This document shows, one piece after another, positions 1 through 7,235 of a stretch of DNA of 7,235 bases. A program made the translations under genes and the position numbers. Numbering within the stretch: the stretch's first letter is position 1; every line of letters begins with the position of its first letter. The notes beneath the pieces are model-generated. The model worked only from the letters and a program-made list of their open reading frames with translations, did no database searches and was not told the DNA's origin. The stretch comes from an uncultured Eubacterium sp. (GTDB lineage: Bacteria > Bacillota > Clostridia > Lachnospirales > Lachnospiraceae), in NCBI GenBank assembly GCA_946412445.1, contig CAMKHH010000053.1, positions 1 to 7,235 on the forward strand, in the 5' to 3' direction.

Positions 1-3000
1 GGAGAGGTTGTAATCCGTGGGCGTATTCAGTCATTTGACATGCGGGAAATCCGAAATGAACGAACAATCCTGATGTTTCAAATCACAGATTTTACTGACA
101 CCATCACTGCGAAGATTTTTGTGAAAAATGAGCAGGTACCGGAGATAAAGCCTGAATTAAAGGAAGGTGGATTCATAAAAGTAAAGGGCAAGACGGCGAT
201 TGATACCTTTGACCGGGATTTGACAATCGCTTCTGTGTGGGGCATTAAGAAAATCCGGGATTTCCGCGAGGGCAGAAGGGATCATGCTCCGGTGAAAAGA
301 GCAGAACTGCACTGTCATACCAAGATGAGCGACATGGATGGAGTTACCGATGCGGCTGTCCTGGTAAAGCGTGCCTATGAATGGGGACATCCGGCCATTG
401 CCATCACCGATCACGGTGTCGTGCAGGCATTTCCGGAAGCCAACCACGCGATGGAAGATATAGACGGAAAATACCGGAAAAAATATATGGAAGAACATCC
501 GGATACCACAAAGGAGGAGCTGAAGAAAATCAGCGCACCTTTTAAAGTTATATACGGCATAGAGGCTTATCTGGTTGATGATTTAAAAGGAATTGTGGTA
601 AACAGTAAAAAGCAGTCGCTGGACCAGACCTATGTGGTATTTGATCTGGAAACGACAGGGTTTTCGCCAATTGTGGATAAGATTATAGAAATAGGTGCAG
701 TTCGTGTGGAAGGCGGGCAGATTACAAAACGATTCTCGACATTCGTGAATCCCCAGGTGCCTATCCCGTTTAAAATTGAAAATCTGACGGGAATCAATGA
801 TAGTATGGTGATGGATGCACCGCTGATTGAGACGGTACTTCCGGAATTTATGGACTTTTGTGAAGGAGCTGTCATGGTTGCGCATAATGCCGGATTTGAC
901 ATGAGCTTTATCGAGCAAACTTGCGAATTGCAGGGAATACAAAGGAAATTTACCTCAGTGGATACAGTTGCTATGGCACGTTTTCTGCTCCCGGGGCTGA
1001 ACCGTTTTAAACTGGATACGGTTGCCAAGGCGGTCGGCGTTCCTCTGGACAATCATCATCGTGCAGTGGATGATGCCGCATGTACGGCAGAGATTTTTGT
1101 GCGCTTTGTGAAGATGCTGAAAGATCGCGGGATTGAAGACCTGGATGAATTAAATGAGCGGGGGAGTATCTCGGAAAATACAATTCGGAAGATGCCAACC
1201 TATCACGCGATTATTCTGGCTACGGGGGAAACCGGCAGGGTAAACCTGTACCGTCTGGTATCTGAATCTCATCTGAAGTATTACAACCGGCGTCCCAGGC
1301 TTGCCAAAAGCCTGTATCTGAAGTACCAGGAGGGTCTGATCATCGGGTCCGCCTGCGAAGCCGGTGAACTGTATCAGGCAATTTTGCGGGGGTCTCCGGA
1401 ACAGGAGATTACCAGACTGGTGGAGTTTTACGATTATCTGGAAATCCAGCCCCTGGGAAATAATGCATTTATGCTCAGGAAGGAGGATGTTTCAGCTGTA
1501 AACAGTGAGGAGGATTTAAAGGACATCAACCGGAAGATTGTCAGACTTGGAGAAAAGTTCCAAAAACCGGTGGTTGCTACCTGTGATGTTCACTTTATAG
1601 ATCCTCAGGATGAAATTTACCGAAGAATTATCATGACCGGAAAGGGTTTTGATGATGCGGACGATCAGGCACCGCTTTACTTAAGGACTACAGATGAAAT
1701 GCTGGAGGAATTTTCTTATCTGGGCACTGAAAAAGCAGAAGAGGTGGTTATCACCAATCCTCGTAAGATTGCAGATATGGTGGATAAAATCTCACCTATA
1801 CGAGCCGGGAAATTCCCACCTGTTATAGAGAATTCGGATCAGGATCTTCGTGATATCTGTTATAATACGGCGCACGAAGTTTACGGGGAGATGTTGCCGG
1901 AAATCGTCCGGACACGGCTCGAAAGAGAGCTTAATTCCATTATATCCAACGGATATGCGGTCATGTATATTATCGCACAAAAGCTGGTATGGAAGTCCAA
2001 TGAAGATGGGTATCTGGTGGGGTCACGAGGTTCGGTAGGCTCCTCCTTTGTGGCTACCATGTCCGGGATTACGGAAGTGAATCCCTTAAGTCCTCACTAT
2101 CTCTGCCTGGAATGTCACTACGTGGATTTTGACTCTGAAGAAGTAAAAGCTTATTCGGGAATGGCAGGCTGCGATATGCCGGATAAGAAATGCCCTAAGT
2201 GTGGGGCGAAGCTTGAAAAGATGGGATTTGACATTCCATTTGAAACATTCCTTGGTTTTAAGGGCAACAAAGAGCCTGATATCGACCTGAACTTTTCCGG
2301 TGAATACCAAAGTAAGGCCCATAAATACACGGAGGTTATTTTCGGTGCAGGACAGACCTTCCGTGCGGGAACCATCGGTACCCTGGCGGAAAAAACGGCC
2401 TTTGGTTATGTAAAGAACTATTATGAAGAACGGGGCATCCACAAGCGAAACTGCGAGATTGACCGAATCGTGAAGGGCTGCACTGGAATACGCCGCACCA
2501 CCGGACAGCATCCGGGGGGAATTATCGTACTGCCCTTTGGTGAGGACATCAATTCCTTTACGCCGGTACAACATCCTGCAAATGATAATCATACGGATAT
2601 CATTACCACCCATTTTGATTATCATTCCATCGATTCCAACCTGCTGAAGCTGGATATTCTGGGGCATGATGATCCCACGATGATTCGTATGCTGGAGGAT
2701 CTGACCGGATTTGATGCAAAGAACGTGCCGCTTGATAACCAGGATGTAATGTCCTTGTTTAAGAGTACAAAAGCATTGGGAATAGAGCCGGAGGATATCG
2801 GAGGCTGTCCTTTGGGGTGTCTTGGAATACCGGAGTTTGGTACGGACTTTGTAATTCAGATGCTCCTGGATACCCGGCCTAAATCGTTTTCCGACCTGAT
2901 CCGTATATCCGGTCTGTCGCATGGCACGGATGTATGGCTGGGCAACGCTCAGACTCTGATTGAAGAGGGGAAGGCCACAATTTCCACCGCAATCTGTACC

Positions 3001-3717
3001 CGCGATGATATCATGATCTATCTGATTAACAAAGGTCTGGACAGTGAAGAATCCTTTACGATTATGGAAAGTGTTCGTAAAGGCAAGGGGTTAAAGCCTG
3101 AATGGGAAGCGGAGATGAAAAAACACGATGTACCGGACTGGTATATCTGGTCCTGCAAAAAGATCAAATACATGTTTCCCAAAGCACATGCGGCGGCATA
3201 TGTAATGATGGCATACCGGATTGCTTACTATAAGATTTTTTATCCGCTGGCTTACTATGCGGCCTACTTTTCCATCCGTGCATCTGCATTTTCCTATGAG
3301 CTGATGTGCCTCGGACGGGAGAGACTGGAATATTATATGCATGATTACGAGAGGCGGAAGGACTTATTAAGTAAGAAAGAACAGGATACCTATAAGGATA
3401 TGAAAATTGTACAGGAGATGTATGCCAGGGGGTTTGAATTTGCGCAGGTGGATCTTTACAGTGCACAGGCACATCGCTTTCAGATCGTGGACAATAAACT
3501 GATGCCGGCACTGGACACCATTGAAGGTCTGGGGGATAAGGCGGCCGATGCCGTGGTGCTTGCGGCCCGTGACGGTATCTTCCTGTCCAAGGATGATTTC
3601 AGGAACAGAACGAAGGTCAGCAAGACCGTCATAGACCTTATGGCTGATATGGGGATATTTGGGGATATTCCGGAATCAAACCAGATTTCGCTATTTGATT
3701 TTGCAAAGACCAGTTAA
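1..3717 (+). CDS. polC: DNA polymerase III, PolC-type alpha subunit (5' end missing)
   Basis: This is the Gram-positive replicative polymerase, which combines DNA synthesis with its own 3'-5' proofreading. The frame is open from base 1 to the TAA at 3715-3717, giving 1238 residues. Bacillus PolC has about 1440, so roughly 200 N-terminal residues lie outside the window. The ATG at 40 is internal, because the 13 codons before it (GEVVIRGRIQ...) continue the OB fold. Domains in window numbering: OB fold about 1-80. PHP domain from about 100 (HCH 104-106, ITDH 135-138, E188), split by a DnaQ-type exonuclease with D215/E217, D300 and H353/D358. The PHP domain resumes at about 400 (H402, C452, DVH 529-531). 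The polymerase core follows with GSRGSVGSS 674-682, a zinc knuckle of two CxxC pairs (702/705, 731/734), and catalytic D760, D762 and D885. The C-terminus has a helix-hairpin-helix-like segment (GLG 1176-1178) and a beta-clamp motif QISLF at 1228-1232. No frameshift or lost catalytic residue is visible. Family assignment is close to certain. Confidence 0.98.
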   Translation, partial: GEVVIRGRIQSFDMREIRNERTILMFQITDFTDTITAKIFVKNEQVPEIKPELKEGGFIKVKGKTAIDTFDRDLTIASVWGIKKIRDFREGRRDHAPVKRAELHCHTKMSDMDGVTDAAVLVKRAYEWGHPAIAITDHGVVQAFPEANHAMEDIDGKYRKKYMEEHPDTTKEELKKISAPFKVIYGIEAYLVDDLKGIVVNSKKQSLDQTYVVFDLETTGFSPIVDKIIEIGAVRVEGGQITKRFSTFVNPQVPIPFKIENLTGINDSMVMDAPLIETVLPEFMDFCEGAVMVAHNAGFDMSFIEQTCELQGIQRKFTSVDTVAMARFLLPGLNRFKLDTVAKAVGVPLDNHHRAVDDAACTAEIFVRFVKMLKDRGIEDLDELNERGSISENTIRKMPTYHAIILATGETGRVNLYRLVSESHLKYYNRRPRLAKSLYLKYQEGLIIGSACEAGELYQAILRGSPEQEITRLVEFYDYLEIQPLGNNAFMLRKEDVSAVNSEEDLKDINRKIVRLGEKFQKPVVATCDVHFIDPQDEIYRRIIMTGKGFDDADDQAPLYLRTTDEMLEEFSYLGTEKAEEVVITNPRKIADMVDKISPIRAGKFPPVIENSDQDLRDICYNTAHEVYGEMLPEIVRTRLERELNSIISNGYAVMYIIAQKLVWKSNEDGYLVGSRGSVGSSFVATMSGITEVNPLSPHYLCLECHYVDFDSEEVKAYSGMAGCDMPDKKCPKCGAKLEKMGFDIPFETFLGFKGNKEPDIDLNFSGEYQSKAHKYTEVIFGAGQTFRAGTIGTLAEKTAFGYVKNYYEERGIHKRNCEIDRIVKGCTGIRRTTGQHPGGIIVLPFGEDINSFTPVQHPANDNHTDIITTHFDYHSIDSNLLKLDILGHDDPTMIRMLEDLTGFDAKNVPLDNQDVMSLFKSTKALGIEPEDIGGCPLGCLGIPEFGTDFVIQMLLDTRPKSFSDLIRISGLSHGTDVWLGNAQTLIEEGKATISTAICTRDDIMIYLINKGLDSEESFTIMESVRKGKGLKPEWEAEMKKHDVPDWYIWSCKKIKYMFPKAHAAAYVMMAYRIAYYKIFYPLAYYAAYFSIRASAFSYELMCLGRERLEYYMHDYERRKDLLSKKEQDTYKDMKIVQEMYARGFEFAQVDLYSAQAHRFQIVDNKLMPALDTIEGLGDKAADAVVLAARDGIFLSKDDFRNRTKVSKTVIDLMADMGIFGDIPESNQISLFDFAKTS
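3650..3669 (+). repeat. Perfect 10-bp tandem duplication inside polC
   Basis: The 10-mer TGGGGATATT occurs twice in direct succession, at 3650-3659 and 3660-3669, inside the C-terminal coding region just before the clamp-binding motif. The unit is not a multiple of three, so the copies are read in different frames (MGIF, then GDI). Loss or gain of one unit would frameshift the last 16 or so codons, including the QISLF clamp motif. The encoded residues look normal for the family, so the repeat is probably chance. Confidence 0.5.
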
Positions 3718-3728
3718 GTATTTATGAT
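3701..3728 (+). promoter_or_regulatory. Candidate sigma-A promoter for fbp
   Basis: TTGCAA at 3701-3706 (4 of 6 matches to TTGACA) is followed after 16 bases by TATGAT at 3723-3728 (5 of 6 matches to TATAAT). The -35 box and most of the spacer lie in the last codons and stop of polC. Transcription would begin near 3735, just before the ribosome binding site, giving a leader of about 27 bases. No extended -10 TGn is present. This is a pattern match only. Such pairs also arise by chance, but the placement at the gene boundary makes it a reasonable candidate. Confidence 0.3.
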
Positions 3729-3738
3729 TGGCTATACC

Positions 3739-3750
3739 AGGAGAAGGGGG
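3739..3750 (+). promoter_or_regulatory. Ribosome binding site of fbp
   Basis: The purine-rich run AGGAGAAGGGGG is complementary to the 3' end of 16S rRNA in two overlapping registers. AGGAG ends 18 bases before the ATG at 3762, and AAGGGGG ends 11 bases before it. The second register is the more usable one, though slightly long in spacing. It supports the ATG at 3762 as the start. Confidence 0.75.
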
Positions 3751-3761
3751 AAGCAAATTCT

Positions 3762-5711
3762 ATGAATGAGGAATTGGAATTACGTTATCTGAGCCGGTTG
3801 GCAGAGCTTTATCCGTCAATTGCTAAAGCGTCCACGGAGATTATCAATCTGCAGTCTATCTTAAATCTCCCCAAGGGCACAGAACATTTTATCACAGATT
3901 TACATGGGGAATATGAAGCATTTTCCCATGTGCTGAAGAACGGGTCAGGGGCAGTGAAAAAGAAGATTGATGATGTATTCGGACATACACTGGGAACGGG
4001 TGAGAAGAAAGGACTCGCTACTTTGATTTACTATCCGCGGGAGAAGATTGATTTAATCAGGAAAAAAGAAAAACATATGGATGACTGGTACAGAATTACC
4101 CTGTACCGCCTGATTGAAGTCTGTAAAAGAGTAGCGTCAAAATATACCAGATCCAAGGTCCGAAAGGCATTGCCCGGGGAATTTGCCTATGTGATTGAAG
4201 AACTGATCACAGAAAAATCAGAAGTACTGGACAAGGAAGCGTATTATGATTCCATTGTTGATACAATTATCAGTATCGGAAGGGCAGAGGAGTTTATCAT
4301 AGCCTTGTCCGAGCTGATTCAGCGGCTGGTCATAGATCATCTTCATGTACTGGGAGACATCTATGACAGAGGTCCGGCTCCTGACAATATCATGGATAAG
4401 CTTATGACCTATCACTCTCTGGATATCCAGTGGGGGAATCATGATGTGGTCTGGATGGGAGCGGCAGCCGGGCAGCAGGCCTGTATTGCTACAGTTCTCC
4501 GGAACAGTGCCAGGTATGGAAATCTGGATATTTTGGAGGAAGGGTATGGCATCAATCTGCTTCCTCTGGCTACGTTTGCCATGGAAGCTTATAAGGATGA
4601 TCCCTGTGAGATATTTGATATCAAGGGCAGCCACTCATTCACCACAGCAGAGACTGCGATGAACATGAAGATGCATAAGGCAATTGCAATCATACAATTT
4701 AAACTGGAAGGACAGCTGATAGCAAAGCGAAAGAGTTTTCATATGGAGGACAGACGCCTCCTGGATAAGATTGATTATGAAAAGGGCACAATAAACTGGT
4801 ACGGTAAAACGTATCAATTGTTGGACTTACGCTTTCCGACTATAGATCCGCAAAATCCATATCGCCTGACGGAGGAAGAGCAAGGTGTGATGGAGCGTCT
4901 GGAGACTGCATTTCTGCAATGCGAGAAACTGCAGAGGCACATGATGCTTTTACTCAATAAGGGAAATATCTATAAAGTATATAACAATAACCTGTTATAT
5001 CATGGTTGTATGCCGATGGATAAGCATGGAAATTTCAAGAAAACCAATATATACGGCAAGACCTACTCCGGCAAGGCATTGTATGATGTGCTTGAGAAGT
5101 ATGTGCGTAAAGCCTTTTTTGCCATGGACAAAGTGGAAAAAGAGAAGGGAAAGGATATGCTTTGGTATATCTGGATTCATCCGGATTCACCACTGTTCGG
5201 GAAGGACAAGATGGCCACCTTCGAGCGGTATTTTCTGGCAGAATCGGAGACTCATGCGGAGAAGAAGAATGCCTATTACCGATTGCAGAATGATGAGAAG
5301 GCCATGAATAAGGTGTTAAAGGAATTTGGACTCGGCGAGGATGCAATTATTGTGAACGGGCACGTTCCAGTACTGCATAAGACAGGAGAAAGCCCGGTGA
5401 AATGTGGAGGAAAGGTACTGGTTATCGATGGGGGATTTTCAAAAGCATATCAGAAGAAAACGGGAATTGCGGGATATACGTTGATCTATAATTCTTATGG
5501 AATGCTGCTTGTGGCCCATGAACCCTTCTGCACTACGGAAGAAGCCATAGTCAGAGAGACAGATATCCATTCTGACCAGATCATGGTCAAGATGTCACCG
5601 CGCCGAATGCTGGTAGGGGATACCGACACCGGTGCGGCGCTTAAGGAACGCATTGATGAATTACGCCAGCTTTTGGAGGCCTATAGAAGCGGGATGATTA
5701 TAGAGAGATAA
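3762..5711 (+). CDS. fbp: Fructose-1,6-bisphosphatase, class III
   Basis: This enzyme hydrolyses fructose-1,6-bisphosphate to fructose-6-phosphate and phosphate, the committed gluconeogenic step in the cytosol. It is complete at 649 residues, close to the roughly 670 of the Bacillus subtilis enzyme. The sequence shows the calcineurin-like metallophosphatase core expected of class III, unrelated in fold to class I and II enzymes. Visible motifs are DLHGE at 46-50 (metal-binding D46 and H48), GDIYDRG at 198-204, GNHD at 225-228, and NGHVPV at 532-537, followed by IDGGFSKAY at 555-563 and AHEP at 585-588. There is no signal peptide or membrane segment. Known class III enzymes are manganese-dependent and respond to AMP and phosphoenolpyruvate; that is family knowledge and cannot be read from this sequence. 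The ATG is supported by the purine-rich site upstream. The gene lies 44 bases after polC and 38 before the dehydratase, on the same strand and with no terminator between, so co-transcription is possible. A separate promoter may overlap the polC end. Confidence 0.97.
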   Translation: MNEELELRYLSRLAELYPSIAKASTEIINLQSILNLPKGTEHFITDLHGEYEAFSHVLKNGSGAVKKKIDDVFGHTLGTGEKKGLATLIYYPREKIDLIRKKEKHMDDWYRITLYRLIEVCKRVASKYTRSKVRKALPGEFAYVIEELITEKSEVLDKEAYYDSIVDTIISIGRAEEFIIALSELIQRLVIDHLHVLGDIYDRGPAPDNIMDKLMTYHSLDIQWGNHDVVWMGAAAGQQACIATVLRNSARYGNLDILEEGYGINLLPLATFAMEAYKDDPCEIFDIKGSHSFTTAETAMNMKMHKAIAIIQFKLEGQLIAKRKSFHMEDRRLLDKIDYEKGTINWYGKTYQLLDLRFPTIDPQNPYRLTEEEQGVMERLETAFLQCEKLQRHMMLLLNKGNIYKVYNNNLLYHGCMPMDKHGNFKKTNIYGKTYSGKALYDVLEKYVRKAFFAMDKVEKEKGKDMLWYIWIHPDSPLFGKDKMATFERYFLAESETHAEKKNAYYRLQNDEKAMNKVLKEFGLGEDAIIVNGHVPVLHKTGESPVKCGGKVLVIDGGFSKAYQKKTGIAGYTLIYNSYGMLLVAHEPFCTTEEAIVRETDIHSDQIMVKMSPRRMLVGDTDTGAALKERIDELRQLLEAYRSGMIIER

Positions 5712-5738
5712 CAAAAGAACCCTGTTTTTGGGGAAAAT

Positions 5739-5743
5739 GGAGG
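5739..5743 (+). promoter_or_regulatory. Ribosome binding site of the dehydratase gene
   Basis: GGAGG ends six bases before the ATG at 5750, an ideal spacing. It fixes the start. The nearby ATG at 5737 is out of frame and overlaps the site itself. Confidence 0.85.
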
Positions 5744-5749
5744 ACAGAT

Positions 5750-7235
5750 ATGAAACTAAACAGTCAGCGTGTAAGGGATCTGGCACCTGAGAATGATCCG
5801 TTAAAAATGGGTATGGGGTGGACAGAAGATGATTTGGAGAAGCCACAGATTATGGTGGAGAGCACTTTTGGAGACAGCCATCCCGGGAGTGCCCATCTGA
5901 ACCTGTTTGTAGATGAGGCAGTAAAGGGAATTACGGATGCAGGGGGCAAAGGAGCCCGGTATTTCGTTACCGATATCTGTGATGGAATTGCACAGGGGCA
6001 TGACGGGATTAATTATTCTCTGGCTCATCGTGATATGATAGCGAATATGATTGAGATACATGGGAATTCTACTGGATTTGACGGAGGGGTATTTATTGCC
6101 AGCTGTGACAAAGGTGTTCCCGCCTGTCTGATGGGGCTCGCAAGGCTCAATATGCCTTCCATCGTTATTACCGGAGGCGTCATGGATGCAGGTCCCGATC
6201 TTCTGACATTAGAGCAGATCGGAGCATATTCCGCCATGTGCCAGAGAGGAGAGATTGCAGAAGAACAGCTTACCTATTATAAACATCATGCCTGCCCCTC
6301 CTGTGGTGCGTGTTCTTTTATGGGAACAGCTTCCACCATGCAGATTATGGCGGAGGCTCTGGGGCTGATGCTTCCCGGCTCCGCTTTGATGCCGGCGACC
6401 TGTGATGATTTGAAGACGGCAGCCTACAAGGCAGGACAACAGGTTCTGGAGCTTGTGAAAAAAGGGATCAGGGTAAGCGATATCGTAACAATGGAGGCGT
6501 TTGAAAATGCAATTATGGTGCATGCAGCTATTTCCGGTTCCACCAACTCTTTGCTGCATATCCCGGCTATGGCTCATGAACTTGGATTAGAGATTGATGC
6601 AGACACTTTTGACCGGATGCATCGTGGTGCACATTATCTTCTGGATATCCGGCCGGCGGGTAAGTGGCCTGCACAGTTCTTCTATTATGCAGGAGGGGTC
6701 CCCGCGGTCATGGAGGAAATCAAGTCTATGCTTCATCTGGATGCGCTGACGGTGACCGGAAAAACACTTGGGGAAAACCTGAAAGAGCTGAAATCCAGCG
6801 GATATTATGAGAAGTGTGAAAGCAATCTGGAACAATGGGGAATTCGCCGTACGGACGTAATCCGCACGTTTCAGGAGCCTATTGGAAAAGAGGGAACCGT
6901 AGCAGTACTTAAGGGAAATCTGGCACCTGAAGGATCGGTAGTGAAACACTCTGCAGTGCCGCATGAGATGTTCCAGGCGGTATTGAAAGCCAAACCTTTT
7001 GATTGCGAGGAAGATGCCATCGCTTCTGTGCTGTCTGGAAAAATCAAACCGGGAGATGCCGTGTTTATCCGGTATGAAGGACCGAAAGGCTCCGGTATGC
7101 CTGAAATGTTCTATACCACAGAGGCAATTTCCTCTGATCCGGAGCTCGGGCGCAGTATTGCCCTGATCACAGACGGGAGATTTTCAGGCGCCTCTAAGGG
7201 CCCTGCAATCGGACATGTTTCACCGGAAGCCGCAG
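5750..7235 (+). CDS. IlvD/Edd-family Fe-S dehydratase, 3' end missing; probably sugar-acid type
   Basis: The first 495 codons are present without a stop; family members run about 550-655 residues. The family removes water from 2,3-dihydroxy acids using an Fe-S cluster and Mg2+. It includes dihydroxy-acid dehydratase (IlvD), 6-phosphogluconate dehydratase (Edd) and sugar-acid dehydratases. Visible motifs are GMGW 21-24, PGSAHL 45-50, CDGIAQGHDG 77-86, SCDKG 118-122 (cluster Cys119, metal-binding Asp120 and Lys121), CPSCGAC 182-188 (cluster Cys188) running into FMGTAST 190-196, ENAIMVHAAISGSTN 252-266, GNLAPEGS 389-396, and DGRFSG 475-480 with the expected catalytic Ser479. The MGTAST motif, where IlvD usually has MYTANT or similar, and the GMGW, CDG and SCDKGxPA motifs resemble sugar-acid dehydratases, especially the E. 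coli YjhG/YagF (xylonate dehydratase) group. Automatic annotation might well call it ilvD. I leave the symbol blank because the substrate is uncertain and no ilv gene is visible nearby. The start is set by GGAGG six bases upstream. It follows fbp by 38 bases without a terminator. Confidence 0.9.
   Translation, partial: MKLNSQRVRDLAPENDPLKMGMGWTEDDLEKPQIMVESTFGDSHPGSAHLNLFVDEAVKGITDAGGKGARYFVTDICDGIAQGHDGINYSLAHRDMIANMIEIHGNSTGFDGGVFIASCDKGVPACLMGLARLNMPSIVITGGVMDAGPDLLTLEQIGAYSAMCQRGEIAEEQLTYYKHHACPSCGACSFMGTASTMQIMAEALGLMLPGSALMPATCDDLKTAAYKAGQQVLELVKKGIRVSDIVTMEAFENAIMVHAAISGSTNSLLHIPAMAHELGLEIDADTFDRMHRGAHYLLDIRPAGKWPAQFFYYAGGVPAVMEEIKSMLHLDALTVTGKTLGENLKELKSSGYYEKCESNLEQWGIRRTDVIRTFQEPIGKEGTVAVLKGNLAPEGSVVKHSAVPHEMFQAVLKAKPFDCEEDAIASVLSGKIKPGDAVFIRYEGPKGSGMPEMFYTTEAISSDPELGRSIALITDGRFSGASKGPAIGHVSPEAA

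Noticed and set aside
40..42. ATG at 40 as the start of a short PolC
   Set aside because: The frame is open to base 1, and the residues before this Met continue the conserved OB-fold strand. No ribosome binding site sits at a proper distance. The gene is cut by the window edge, not shortened.
2101..2202. Cysteine-rich stretch in PolC as an inserted zinc-finger domain
   Set aside because: The paired CxxC motifs are the normal zinc knuckle of PolC just before the PDIDLNF catalytic motif, also present in Bacillus. The spacing is ordinary.
2086..2922. A 278-codon open frame on the minus strand inside polC
   Set aside because: It lies antisense to the most conserved part of the polymerase core (zinc knuckle, catalytic Asp, HDDPT region). 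The translation has no recognisable domain, and I saw no ribosome binding site. Long antisense frames are common opposite conserved coding sequence.
5682..5703. TATAGA/TTATAG as -10 boxes for a dehydratase promoter
   Set aside because: No TTGACA-like box lies at 15-19 bases upstream of either; the nearest candidates give spacers of 21 or more. Read-through from fbp is simpler.
5719..5737. Possible terminator between fbp and the dehydratase (CCC-TGTTTTT-GGGG)
   Set aside because: The stem is only three or four pairs with a T-rich loop, and A residues rather than a T run follow it. This is not an intrinsic terminator.
6293..6313. CxxCxxC run (CPSCGAC) as a ferredoxin-like cluster motif
   Set aside because: It falls exactly at the known cluster-cysteine position of the IlvD/Edd family, and no fourth Cys-Pro partner is present. 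It belongs to the dehydratase active site.

Overview
The window looks like a chromosomal housekeeping segment from a Firmicute, probably class Clostridia and perhaps Lachnospiraceae. The main reasons are a PolC-type replicative DNA polymerase, a class III fructose-1,6-bisphosphatase of the kind known from Bacillus and Clostridia, strong GGAGG-type ribosome binding sites, and moderate base composition. The family-level guess is inference from overall protein character, not from a search.

Layout: three genes lie on the + strand and fill nearly the whole window. (1) Positions 1-3717 hold the 3' part of polC, cut by the left edge; the first roughly 200 codons are outside. (2) A 44-base gap carries a strong ribosome binding site and a candidate sigma-A promoter that overlaps the end of polC. 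(3) Positions 3762-5711 hold a complete class III fbp. (4) A 38-base gap carries a GGAGG site. (5) Positions 5750-7235 hold the 5' part of an IlvD/Edd-family Fe-S dehydratase, cut by the right edge after 495 codons. There is no gene-free stretch over 50 bases, and no terminator, tRNA, rRNA, CRISPR array, insertion sequence or large repeat.

How the genes relate: PolC copies the chromosome. Fbp catalyses the committed gluconeogenic step. The dehydratase removes water from a dihydroxy acid, either in branched-chain amino acid synthesis or, more likely from its motifs, in sugar-acid catabolism. The last two could share carbon metabolism, but nothing here proves a functional link. Same-strand packing with short gaps and no visible terminators would allow read-through.

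I found no sign of an undescribed system. The points worth a second look are the sub-family and likely substrate of the dehydratase, the shifted position of its third candidate Fe-S cysteine, an apparently complete PHP metal-ligand set in PolC, and the possible promoter inside the end of polC.
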